Assembly (NCBI RefSeq): GCF_002269125.1
Contig: NZ_NQKI01000024.1
Location: 1 to 64,000, forward strand
Direction: 5' to 3'
Length of the DNA stretch: 64,000 nucleotides
DNA from: Pseudomonas lundensis
GTDB taxonomy: Bacteria > Pseudomonadota > Gammaproteobacteria > Pseudomonadales > Pseudomonadaceae
Part shown: in pieces, positions 17,889-23,995 of the stretch
Layout of the letters: every line of letters starts with the position of its first letter
Position numbering within the stretch: position 1 is the first letter of the stretch
Translations under genes and position numbers: made by a program
Notes under the pieces: model-generated
What the model saw: the letters and a program-made list of their open reading frames with translations, nothing else
What the model was told of the DNA's origin: nothing
The model's database searches: none

Positions 17889-18329
17889 GGTGGGATTACG
17901 CTTGCAACTGCTGGTGATGAAGTCTTGGAGCCCAATCACTTGCGCGGTCACTTTCTTGTTGGCGACAACGAGGTCGGCATAATCCTGTCGAGCATCTGCT
18001 GCAAGTTCGGGGGTGGCTGCATCAGCGCTGCCGGTGGCGTCGGTATGGGCTGGCACACAGGCGGCACGGACGTACACGCGCTTAACGCCAGCAGTGAGGT
18101 CAGCAACAAGTTGAGGTTTCGAGTCTTCGGCATTGCGGATTGCCTCCTGATACTGGCGGTCGATGGAGTCACGAACGATTAGGGCCTGCTCGTATGCCTT
18201 GGCTTCGCCTTCCAGCACACCCACACGGCTCGTTGCGGCATCTAGACGGGTGCTGACGTGATCGAGACGCCAGAGCGCCAGCAACAGGCCAATGACGAGG
18301 ACGGCGCAGAGACCTGCAAGTGTCTTCAT
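17883..18329 (-). CDS. Rz: Rz-type inner-membrane spanin (i-spanin)
   Basis: 148 aa. One N-terminal membrane segment (LAGLCAVLVIGLLLALW, residues 3-19) is followed by a periplasmic coiled coil (about residues 25-75), the class I i-spanin layout. It spans the periplasm with Rz1 to disrupt the outer membrane at lysis. The ATG at 18329 has AAGGA seven nt upstream; a longer reading to 18344 is less likely. It overlaps the endolysin stop by 4 nt and contains Rz1 in another frame. Confidence 0.88.
   Translation of the reverse strand: MKTLAGLCAVLVIGLLLALWRLDHVSTRLDAATSRVGVLEGEAKAYEQALIVRDSIDRQYQEAIRNAEDSKPQLVADLTAGVKRVYVRAACVPAHTDATGSADAATPELAADARQDYADLVVANKKVTAQVIGLQDFITSSCKRNPTK
17948..18133 (-). 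CDS. Rz1: Rz1-type outer-membrane lipoprotein spanin, nested in Rz
   Basis: 61 aa, wholly inside Rz in a different frame. It has a lipoprotein signal peptide with lipobox LSAC (lipid-modified Cys20) and a proline-rich mature part (VPPVCQPIPTPPAALMQPPP), the hallmark of Rz1 o-spanins. The start ATG at 18133 is chosen because it places the signal peptide at the N-terminus; in-frame upstream ATG at 18172 would add 13 residues that do not fit. Confidence 0.85.
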   Translation of the reverse strand: MPKTRNLNLLLTSLLALSACTSVPPVCQPIPTPPAALMQPPPNLQQMLDRIMPTSLSPTRK

Positions 18330-18838
18330 TGCACATCCTTGCACTTGGCATGGCGCTCAAGTTGACGAGACCAGACGCCCCAGCATCGTTTGTTGCCCGG
18401 CGTGGAGCAGTCGAAACCAGCGGCATAGCGGTACTTGAGCAAGTCGGTGCAGGCTTGGCCGTAGTTGCCAGCCAGTAGATCACGGCGCATCGATGACGCG
18501 CGCCAGTTGCCAATCCCGTACTGGCCGATGAAGTCCATGTACACATCGAACTCCACCTGGTGCAGCTTCACGCCCGGCAGTGACGCTGCAAACTGCTTCT
18601 CAGCTTGGCTGTTCAGATTGCGAGCCAGTAACTCGGCACGGGCTGGGGTGATGGTGTCGCCCATCTTCACGGGACGGCCATCCTCGTAGCGAGTCGACCC
18701 GTAGCCCAGAGTGGGCACATCGCCTTGGGTGGGAATGACAGCGGTGTCGGTAAAACCCTCACTGAGTTTCCACGCGCCAAAACCTGCGGCGCTCATGCTC
18801 AACAGGGCGACAGCAATGCGCTGACGTGCGGCGTTCAT
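18326..18838 (-). CDS. SAR endolysin (phage lysozyme, GH24)
   Basis: 170 aa from ATG 18838, which overlaps the holin stop (ATGA); an ATG at 18847 is an alternative. It is a muramidase of the R21/P1 Lyz type. The N-terminal stretch AVALLSMSAAGFGAWKL is a weakly hydrophobic signal-anchor-release segment. The catalytic triad is visible as E in KLSEGF, D in QGDVPTLGYG and T in GYGST. Cysteines late in the protein (ACTD, FDCS, KRCWG, AKCKD) could form regulatory disulfides. Confidence 0.9.
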   Translation of the reverse strand: MNAARQRIAVALLSMSAAGFGAWKLSEGFTDTAVIPTQGDVPTLGYGSTRYEDGRPVKMGDTITPARAELLARNLNSQAEKQFAASLPGVKLHQVEFDVYMDFIGQYGIGNWRASSMRRDLLAGNYGQACTDLLKYRYAAGFDCSTPGNKRCWGVWSRQLERHAKCKDVQ

Positions 18839-19086
18839 CGTTGGCATTGATCGCGGATTGCTTCAATGCGGGCAATGCTTTCCGCATGTTCGCGGCGGTC
18901 CCGTCTGATTTGGAAGTAGGTACTGATTACCAAGCCCAGCACCGCAACCACAACGCCAGTGATACCGACCCAATTGACCTGAGAAAGCCAGCCGACCACC
19001 CCGGTAGCGGCCCCAAGCATCATGCCCTTGTTGGCAACAGATGCGCCCACCGCCTCAATAATTCCTTCCGGAGTAGGGTTTGCCAT
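18835..19086 (-). CDS. Holin, class II type, with a possible dual start
   Basis: 83 aa from ATG 19086, with two membrane helices (about residues 20-33 and 38-56) and a charged C-terminus (RRDRREHAESIARIEA). It lies directly before the endolysin. A second start at 19113 adds MKAPVRSHS, nine residues with three basic ones. Both starts have Shine-Dalgarno sequences (GGAG before 19113, AGGAG before 19086). This resembles the dual-start holin/antiholin arrangement, but antiholin activity is only inferred. Confidence 0.8.
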   Translation of the reverse strand: MANPTPEGIIEAVGASVANKGMMLGAATGVVGWLSQVNWVGITGVVVAVLGLVISTYFQIRRDRREHAESIARIEAIRDQCQR

Positions 19087-19129
19087 GCTGTGACTCCTGA
19101 CTGGGGCTTTCATGGTGGGCCTCCAGGTT

Positions 19130-19156
19130 AAAAAAAAACCCAGCGCGGTGGCTGGG
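19130..19156 (-). terminator. Strong intrinsic terminator before the lysis genes
   Basis: On the - strand CCCAGC-CACCGC-GCTGGG is followed by nine T. It separates the Q-position gene from the holin, as tR' does in lambda, so the late genes probably need antitermination or read-through. Copy A of the late-operon hairpin lies 33 nt upstream. Confidence 0.9.
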
Positions 19157-19188
19157 CTGCGATGACGGCAAGGATCATCGGGGGGATG

Positions 19189-19208
19189 TGTCGGTTTCCC
19201 GACTATTT
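19189..19208 (-). repeat. Late-operon hairpin motif, copy A
   Basis: The - strand reads AAATAGTCGGGAAACCGACA, with a GTCGG/CCGAC stem and GAAA loop. It begins at the last base of the Q-position gene and lies upstream of the strong terminator. Confidence 0.85.
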
Positions 19209-19468
19209 CAAACTTTGGCGTGGTAGGCCCACCAATCGCCTACAGCGACCATGGGCAACGCCTTACGCTCTCGTCCTGTGGTCTGGCACCAAAACGACAC
19301 CAGACGCTCACCTTCCGTGTAACGAGGCTCTGCGCCCTGCTTCCAACCAATCAGCGTGGAGCGCGGGACGCCAATCGACTCAGCTGTCGACTGTATGGAA
19401 TAGCCAGCGCGCAAGATCCCGGTAATCACCGTGAACCAATCAACGCGAAGCTCTGCCGGGGCAAGCAT
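19208..19468 (-). CDS. Small HTH protein in the late-regulator (Q) position
   Basis: 86 aa from ATG 19468. Residues 20-45 (AGYSIQSTAESIGVPRSTLIG) look like a helix-turn-helix. It lies just before the late terminator and lysis genes, where lambdoid phages encode the Q antiterminator, but it is much shorter than lambda Q and shows no zinc-binding cysteines. It may be a late-gene activator or antiterminator of another family. Confidence 0.65.
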   Translation of the reverse strand: MLAPAELRVDWFTVITGILRAGYSIQSTAESIGVPRSTLIGWKQGAEPRYTEGERLVSFWCQTTGRERKALPMVAVGDWWAYHAKV

Positions 19469-19470
19469 GG

Positions 19471-19740
19471 CTACCCCCAAAACGCGCGCGCACGCGAGAC
19501 AGACAACGTGTGAACCTCTATCCCAAGCCCCCTGCCCATCACGTAAGTCATTTCGGATACAACACGCTTAAAGTCCATAACCGGATCATCTGATTCATCA
19601 AAGTGGAACGGATGCACGGCACGGCGGTACCCAAGCAAAGCTTCTGGCTCACCGGGCAATTCAAGGCTTGCATCAACGCAGAGCAACACCCAGCCATCGG
19701 CAAGTTTGTGAGTGCTCCAGATCAGTATGGGCAGGCTCAT
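19471..19740 (-). CDS. Phage protein of unknown function (nin-region)
   Basis: 89 aa, acidic, beginning LPILIWSTHKLADGWVLLCVDASL, described here from the second residue. No catalytic motif is recognised. It lies between rusA (4-nt overlap) and the HTH gene, in the equivalent of the lambda nin region. No signal peptide. Confidence 0.65.
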   Translation of the reverse strand: MSLPILIWSTHKLADGWVLLCVDASLELPGEPEALLGYRRAVHPFHFDESDDPVMDFKRVVSEMTYVMGRGLGIEVHTLSVSRARAFWG

Positions 19741-20180
19741 GATGACTTCCCCACAAGCGGCACAACACGCACTGACACGCCCGGTGTCTCGCTGAAACGC
19801 TTGCTGAGAGACACGTTAACCACCTGAACGTCATCCTTGAAAACGATGCCGTTGATACCGTCACAGATGGCTTTTAGCACGTTGTCTGCGTCAGGTTTCT
19901 TGGTAGGCATCACATCACCTGCCAGTGCTTCAGCGGTTTTCTTCTTCGACCAGGACGCAGCAACAGAAACCAGAATTTTCATCTCAACCAGCACCGGGCC
20001 GTCAATCAGCTCCCGTCCTGCCATAGCCTGCTGTGCTGCCATCGCAATCAAGGTTTCGTAGTTGGCGGTTTTCTGCGGCGTGAACATTCGAGCGTGACCA
20101 CCGATGGTGCTAACACGTGGCCTGCCCTTCCCCACAGCTTCACCGGGTACTACGAATGAAACGGGTTTTAGATCAGACAT
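19737..20180 (-). CDS. rusA: RusA-family Holliday junction resolvase
   Basis: 147 aa. The RusA signature KKPDADNVLKAICDGING followed by FKDDVQV supplies the catalytic acidic residues (D-x-D-N and D-D-x-Q). It begins at ATG 20180, overlapping the P-like gene by 8 nt; longer in-frame readings to 20447 lie inside that gene. It resolves recombination and replication intermediates before packaging. Confidence 0.93.
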   Translation of the reverse strand: MSDLKPVSFVVPGEAVGKGRPRVSTIGGHARMFTPQKTANYETLIAMAAQQAMAGRELIDGPVLVEMKILVSVAASWSKKKTAEALAGDVMPTKKPDADNVLKAICDGINGIVFKDDVQVVNVSLSKRFSETPGVSVRVVPLVGKSS

Positions 20181-20922
20181 GCGTGTCTCTCCGGATGCCG
20201 AGCTTTGCCAGCAGCATTGCCCTGGCGGATTGTGGGTTGGCTGGAATCCCCTGCGCGATGACCAGCGCTTCGGCTTCCTTGCGCGAGTGCTCCAACTGGA
20301 CCTGTTCACGCGGCCGAGTGCTGTCGTGGCCAATACCGTGAGCGATACGCCCTTCCAGCGGCTGGCCGGTCTGCGCACGACGAACAACGATTGCGTAATT
20401 GCGCTCAAACCGTTGGCGCAGCGCCTTGTCGTTGCTCGATCCAGCATGCAGATCGAACGTGCTGGTGGCTTCGGCTGCGATCTTCACGGCCTCGTGGCTG
20501 TACTTGCCTGAACGGGCTTCATCCCACGCTTGGGCTTCCGATGGCAGTCCGGGCACTTGCAGGCACATAGCCCGAAAGACGTTTGCAGGCGGTGGCCAGT
20601 CGAATTCGTCGCCTTTCTCGACCAGAACATTGAGACCGTTGGCGATTTGCTTGCCCGTAATACCCTTGAGAACCGTGGCCCATGAATGGCTCATGTCAGC
20701 TGATACGCCGAAATTCGACGTCCAGCGGTGGCCGTACATCTCGCTCATCTTGATCCAGAGCTTGTCGAGCAGCGGTTGCGGCATCCTCTCCGTCTCGCTC
20801 GGCAATGGCTGCTCGCACCCGATCTGGAACTGAGAGTGGGCCTTGTCGAGTATTGCGTTGGCCTGATGAGGCACCCGGGCCTTGATGGTTTTTGGCAGGG
20901 TTTTCGGGTCGAGCGTGTCCAT
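20173..20922 (-). CDS. Replication protein P-like (helicase loader)
   Basis: 249 aa if the start is ATG 20922, which has GGGAG eight nt upstream. The conserved P-like core begins at LLDKLWIKMSEMYGHRWTSNFG (about residue 51), with GEFDWPP-type text as VEKGDEFDWPPPANVF and SGKYSHEAVKIAAEAT later. Its first 75 codons overlap the O-like gene in another frame by 227 nt. A start at 20784 or 20754 would shorten the overlap but has poorer ribosome sites. It probably loads DnaB at the origin in O. Confidence 0.75.
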   Translation of the reverse strand: MDTLDPKTLPKTIKARVPHQANAILDKAHSQFQIGCEQPLPSETERMPQPLLDKLWIKMSEMYGHRWTSNFGVSADMSHSWATVLKGITGKQIANGLNVLVEKGDEFDWPPPANVFRAMCLQVPGLPSEAQAWDEARSGKYSHEAVKIAAEATSTFDLHAGSSNDKALRQRFERNYAIVVRRAQTGQPLEGRIAHGIGHDSTRPREQVQLEHSRKEAEALVIAQGIPANPQSARAMLLAKLGIRRDTHV

Positions 20923-21667
20923 TGGCGGTGCTCCCGCTGGCTTTGGCGTATTGGATTTGGGAGTTGAGGTAGGCAACCAGTTGGTATTCCCACTGGGCCT
21001 GGGATTGCTCTTTCTCTGGCCTGACGTACCAGTACGAGCAAAATGCGTCGAGCAGCTCGGTGGTGGCTGCACTGACAGGGATTTTGTTTTTGAAGCAGAT
21101 GGCCTTGAAGGTTTTCGGGTCTGGAGCCCAGCCATCGAGCGGCATCGGGAAATAGCTCCCGCGCTCTAATAATTTAATAGGATTAACGGATATCGGAGGT
21201 AGGTTGCTGATCAGGGGTTCGCTTGATTCTGATCCGGTTGTTGATCCTTGCTCTGATTCGACGAAAATACCGGATTCATTGAGGTTTTCCGGTGTTTCTT
21301 CTGGTTGTTGATCAGGTTGTTGATCGGGTTGTTCATCGGTTGCTGATGTTTTGGACGGACTATCCCAATCCGCATTCGGCAGCTGATAAACAAGGGGGCC
21401 AACAGGGGTTATTGCACCAAGGGTGATCAGGCGATCAACCAGCGATCTGACCTTTTGCCTGGTAGGGGATCCAGACTCATGACGGCCACGCGTAGGGGCA
21501 ATATACAGCTCTTCACGGAACATTTGTTCGCTGAGTCGCCGCTTTTGTCCAGACACGCCTGTCCTGTAATCCATAAACCGGCGAATGGCGCAGTAAAGCT
21601 TGAAGACGTCAGCAGGCTCATCAGCCAGGGCGCTCCACTCTGCGTCATTGATCTGGAAGGAAGGCAC
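20696..21667 (-). CDS. Replication protein O-like (origin binding / DnaT-like)
   Basis: 323 aa from a GTG start with AGGAGG eight nt upstream. A winged-helix-like N-terminal domain (residues 1-105: FKLYCAIRRFMDYRTG, KVRSLVDRLITLGAITPVG) is followed by a Gln/Pro/Ser-rich linker (about 112-160) and a DnaT-like segment (WAPDPKTFKAICFKNKIPVS ... LLDAFCSYWYVRPEK). The end DERDVRPPLDVEFRR is typical of Pseudomonas phage O proteins, so this frame is real through the overlap. In lambdoid phages the origin lies within O; direct repeats encoding DQQPDQQPDQQP near 21300 are a candidate origin. Confidence 0.8.
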   Translation of the reverse strand: MPSFQINDAEWSALADEPADVFKLYCAIRRFMDYRTGVSGQKRRLSEQMFREELYIAPTRGRHESGSPTRQKVRSLVDRLITLGAITPVGPLVYQLPNADWDSPSKTSATDEQPDQQPDQQPEETPENLNESGIFVESEQGSTTGSESSEPLISNLPPISVNPIKLLERGSYFPMPLDGWAPDPKTFKAICFKNKIPVSAATTELLDAFCSYWYVRPEKEQSQAQWEYQLVAYLNSQIQYAKASGSTANGHARPENPAKNHQGPGASSGQRNTRQGPLSVPDRVRAAIAERDGEDAATAARQALDQDERDVRPPLDVEFRRIS

Positions 21668-21669
21668 AG

Positions 21670-21978
21670 TTAGTCCTCCTCGAGCTGATCAACATTCTGG
21701 ACGTGTTCCATCCAGCGCTTGGCCTGATGAAAAATCGCCTCAATGTCACGCTGGTTGAAGCACCGCATATCGTTAGGCACGATCTTCAAGTCAAGGACAG
21801 ACAGGATTTGAGCGAACCGCTCGAACTGCTCGGGTTTCATGCGGCTGATCGTCGCCTCGTCGCAACCGACTGCAAGCGCTACCGGGCCGTTGCCGATCGA
21901 TGCAAGACGCTGCATGAGAACGGAGTAGTTCTTGCGGGCCCTTACGTTCTGCTCTTGGTTCAATGGTGGTGTCGACAT
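21670..21978 (-). CDS. CII-like transcriptional activator
   Basis: 102 aa from ATG 21978. It resembles lambda CII: a helical DNA-binding core with LMQRLASIGNGPVALAVGCD and EATISRMKPEQFERFAQIL (about residues 22-62), and a C-terminal helix for tetramerisation. It follows cro and precedes O, the canonical cII position. It should favour lysogeny by activating repressor and integrase promoters. Confidence 0.85.
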   Translation of the reverse strand: MSTPPLNQEQNVRARKNYSVLMQRLASIGNGPVALAVGCDEATISRMKPEQFERFAQILSVLDLKIVPNDMRCFNQRDIEAIFHQAKRWMEHVQNVDQLEED

Positions 21979-21980
21979 AA

Positions 21981-22220
21981 TCAAGCCGCCACTTCGGCGG
22001 AACCCTTGAAGCGCTCCGGGTACAAGATGTGAATTTCGGTTATTTCGTGATCGAAAACCTGGCACAAGTTTTCGGCCAAGGATGTGGATGCGCGTTGAGC
22101 GCCCCGCTCAATCCGGGAAAGGTTTCCGGTATCGACTGTCTCGCCGACCTGGGCAAGCCGCGCCGAAACCTCGGCGAGTGTCCAGCGGCGCAAGGTGCGC
22201 GCTTGTTTTAAGGGAGTCAT
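21981..22220 (-). CDS. Cro-like repressor
   Basis: 79 aa from ATG 22220, which lies directly downstream of the operator region. XRE-type helix-turn-helix, with the turn and recognition helix in VDTGNLSRIERG. The same stretch in the CI-like protein is DTDTGNLSRLERG, so both probably bind the same operators. A longer reading to 22349 runs through the operators and is rejected. Confidence 0.88.
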   Translation of the reverse strand: MTPLKQARTLRRWTLAEVSARLAQVGETVDTGNLSRIERGAQRASTSLAENLCQVFDHEITEIHILYPERFKGSAEVAA

Positions 22221-22251
22221 TGCAAGGCCCTGAGTTGATTTCAAGGACAAT

Positions 22252-22315
22252 TCTGCGCAGTGCGCAGATTTAACACAAGCAAAATCTGCGCTGGACGCTT
22301 TGCGTGTAACGCAGT
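22252..22315. promoter_or_regulatory. OR-like operator cluster between cI and cro
   Basis: Three 17-bp sites lie between the divergent repressor and cro genes. Site 22252-22268 is a perfect palindrome, TCTGCGCAGTGCGCAGA. Site 22285-22301 keeps one half (TCTGCGCTGGACGC). Site 22299-22315 (TTTGCGTGTAACGCAGT) is imperfect. The same pattern recurs at 23386-23448. They are almost certainly CI/Cro binding sites. Confidence 0.85.
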
Positions 22316-22334
22316 AAGTCTCGAGAATTGCTGA

Positions 22335-22976
22335 ATGGATATCGGACAAAGCATTAGAAAAGCGCGTAAAGCCAAGGGCTTGACGCTAGAAGCTCTCGCC
22401 AACCAGGTCGACACCGACACGGGCAACCTGTCACGCCTTGAACGTGGCTTGCAGGGTGCGAGTCAGGAGCTACTGAAAAAGATCATGGCTGCTCTCGATA
22501 TGACTATCGGGCATAGCCAGCCGCTCGATGATGGGCATTCAAATGTGCAGATGGCTTTACAGCCAAACAGAGCACCTAAGGAGTACCCGCTGATTAGCTG
22601 GGTTAATGCTGGATCGTGGGCAGAATCCCCCGAGAATTTTCAGCCAGGTGACGCAGACGAGTGGATTTCATCAACCGAAAATGCCGGTGATCATGGTTTT
22701 TGGCTCGATGTGAAAGGCGACTCGATGACCTGTTTTGGAAACCCAAGTTTTCCAGAGGGGTCCAGGATCTTGATCAGGCCAGAATCAGACTTAGTTAGCG
22801 GAAAATATTATGTCGTCCGGCTGCTAGATAGCGGAGAACAAACCTTCAAGCAGTACGTTGAAGATGCTGGGCATAAGTATCTTCGCCCGCTTAATCCGAA
22901 TTACAGAACTATAGAAATCAATGGCAACTGCCACTTTATTGGCCGCGTTGTCGACGCAAAAATGACCGGACTTTGA
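22335..22976 (+). CDS. CI-type phage repressor with S24 autoprotease
   Basis: 213 aa. N-terminal XRE HTH (residues 1-65, recognition helix in TGNLSRLERG). The C-terminal LexA/CI S24 peptidase has a cleavage site A-G in WVNAGSW (near residue 94), nucleophile Ser in KGDSMT and catalytic Lys in SGKYYVVRL. The repressor should therefore be inactivated by RecA on DNA damage. It is the only lysogenic regulator seen and is followed after 13 nt by a secreted Rap1a-like gene. Confidence 0.94.
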   Translation: MDIGQSIRKARKAKGLTLEALANQVDTDTGNLSRLERGLQGASQELLKKIMAALDMTIGHSQPLDDGHSNVQMALQPNRAPKEYPLISWVNAGSWAESPENFQPGDADEWISSTENAGDHGFWLDVKGDSMTCFGNPSFPEGSRILIRPESDLVSGKYYVVRLLDSGEQTFKQYVEDAGHKYLRPLNPNYRTIEINGNCHFIGRVVDAKMTGL

Positions 22977-22989
22977 TAGGGACATCAAT

Positions 22990-23325
22990 ATGAAAAAGCT
23001 GACCTCTCGAATCGCATTAGCCGGGCTTATAGTTTCCGGACCTGCATGGGCGCTAACTGGTAACGACCTCATAAACATGATCCCTCAGTATGAAAAATCG
23101 GCTGGAGATTTTAGTGGCGGTATGTTTTTAGGATATGTCGTGGGTGTAGCAGAGACAGCTAATGGCGTTCTTTACTGCTCAAAATCTGGCGTAACTAACG
23201 GACAGAACGCAGCAATTGTTATCAAGTACCTCCGAAACAATCCAGAAAAGTGGGCAAATGATGCCAACTCGCTGGTGTTGAACGCCCTAATTACAGCCCA
23301 CCCGCCTTGTAAAAGCAAAACCTAA
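22990..23325 (+). CDS. Secreted Rap1a/Tai-family protein, lysogen-expressed
   Basis: 111 aa with a Sec signal peptide (MKKLTSRIALAGLIVSGPAWA, cleavage after A21 expected). The mature part fits the Rap1a/Tai immunity fold: a GGMFLGYVVGVAETANG helix, LYCSKSGVTNGQ, IKYLRNNPEKW, and a terminal HPPC. The two cysteines probably form a disulfide. In Serratia, Rap proteins neutralise type VI amidase effectors in the periplasm. The gene lies 13 nt after the repressor and ends at a strong terminator, so it should be expressed in the lysogen. A role in immunity or exclusion is inferred. Confidence 0.8.
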   Translation: MKKLTSRIALAGLIVSGPAWALTGNDLINMIPQYEKSAGDFSGGMFLGYVVGVAETANGVLYCSKSGVTNGQNAAIVIKYLRNNPEKWANDANSLVLNALITAHPPCKSKT

Positions 23326-23346
23326 AAATCCTCACTAATTAAGCAT

Positions 23347-23369
23347 ACCCGCCTTGAGCGGGTTTTTTT
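23347..23369 (+). terminator. Terminator of the repressor operon
   Basis: CCCGC-CTTGA-GCGGG followed by seven T. It ends the cI-rap1a transcript just before the OL-like operators. Confidence 0.92.
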
Positions 23370-23385
23370 CGTCCCAAGAAAATAA

Positions 23386-23448
23386 TCTGCGCTTGACGCA
23401 GAAAATAATCTGCGCATAATGCAACCTGTGTTCTGCGCTGCACGCAGA
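23386..23448 (+). promoter_or_regulatory. PL-like promoter with three OL-like operators
   Basis: Three 17-bp operator sites start at 23386 (TCTGCGCTTGACGCAGA), 23409 (TCTGCGCATAATGCAAC) and 23432 (TCTGCGCTGCACGCAGA), spaced exactly 23 bp. They match the cluster next to cro. A sigma-70 promoter is embedded: TTGACG at 23393-23398, then 16 bp, then CATAAT at 23415-23420. The repressor would occlude it. It should drive the rightward early operon. Confidence 0.85.
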
Positions 23449-23477
23449 TTGTAGCCGCTGTAAAACCACACAAACAC

Positions 23478-23522
23478 CGCTCTTTAGCTCCAACGCATCA
23501 CCACTGCCGGATCACCACCGGC
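23478..23522 (+). promoter_or_regulatory. nut-like antitermination site (boxA and hairpin)
   Basis: CGCTCTTTA at 23478-23486 is a perfect boxA, about 55 nt after the presumed PL start. A hairpin follows (GCCGG/CCGGC, 7-nt loop, 23506-23522) that could serve as boxB. Three intrinsic terminators lie within the operon downstream. No clear N gene was found. Confidence 0.65.
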
Positions 23523-23657
23523 CCAGATTCAAAGGCAAGCGATGGACCGGCCTCAACGGTCCAGAGGGATGGCAACTGTCCCAGGGTGCGCAGCGCAAAG
23601 CCCCGAATCAGTTTTCCAGCGGACAAGGTCGCGGCTGGAGAGAAGGAAGCACCGGAA

Positions 23658-23704
23658 TTTTTCACTTCTGCACCTGGGCAACCGGGTGCATTGGGAAAAC
23701 AACC
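23658..23704 (+). ncRNA. Structured leader element, copy 1
   Basis: TTTTTCACTTCTGC is followed by a hairpin (TGCACC/GGTGCA, 23669-23690) and then TTGGGAAAACAACC. The same flanks occur in copy 2 at 23930. It ends 16 nt before the start of a 67-aa gene. It may be a cis-acting leader RNA; protein or ligand partner unknown. Confidence 0.5.
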
Positions 23705-23720
23705 CTCACAGGAATACGAC

Positions 23721-23924
23721 ATGAATAGCACCACCAAACTCGGCAGCAAAATCAAAGTCGGCGACCTGATGTACGTTGGCCTTAATGGTCGCATCGGAAA
23801 AATCATCGAGTTCAAAGCACACCCGGGCTGGCCTGGTCTCCCCGGCCATACAGGCCGCGTGGCGATTACGGACCGGGGCTCAATAACAATCGGCGATCAG
23901 CATGTTTGCCGAGTTCCTGCGTAA
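23721..23924 (+). CDS. Small early phage protein, unknown
   Basis: 67 aa from ATG 23721 (AGGA seven nt upstream). Predicted beta-rich with KVGDLMYVGLNGRIGKIIEF, an SH3-like or KOW-like look, and several Gly-Pro turns (HPGWPGLPGH). No recognised family. It is the first convincing gene after PL; being first it is in the place of lambda N, but it lacks an arginine-rich RNA-binding motif. Confidence 0.6.
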   Translation: MNSTTKLGSKIKVGDLMYVGLNGRIGKIIEFKAHPGWPGLPGHTGRVAITDRGSITIGDQHVCRVPA

Positions 23925-23929
23925 CGGGC

Positions 23930-23973
23930 TTTTTCACTTCTGCCACCGCATCGGTGGCAGAGGGAAACCAACC
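23930..23973 (+). ncRNA. Structured leader element, copy 2
   Basis: TTTTTCACTTCTGC, hairpin TGCCACC/GGTGGCA (23941-23959), then GAGGGAAACCAACC. Compared with copy 1, the stem gains one C on the left and the matching G on the right, so pairing is kept. It lies 22 nt before the next start. Confidence 0.5.
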
Positions 23974-23995
23974 AAACGCCACCTTGGAGGCGACC

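Noticed and set aside
23542..23724. Arg-rich 60-aa frame as a possible N-type antiterminator
   Set aside because: It has a fair ribosome site, but its second half coincides with the structured leader element and the next gene's ribosome site, and no family resemblance is visible.
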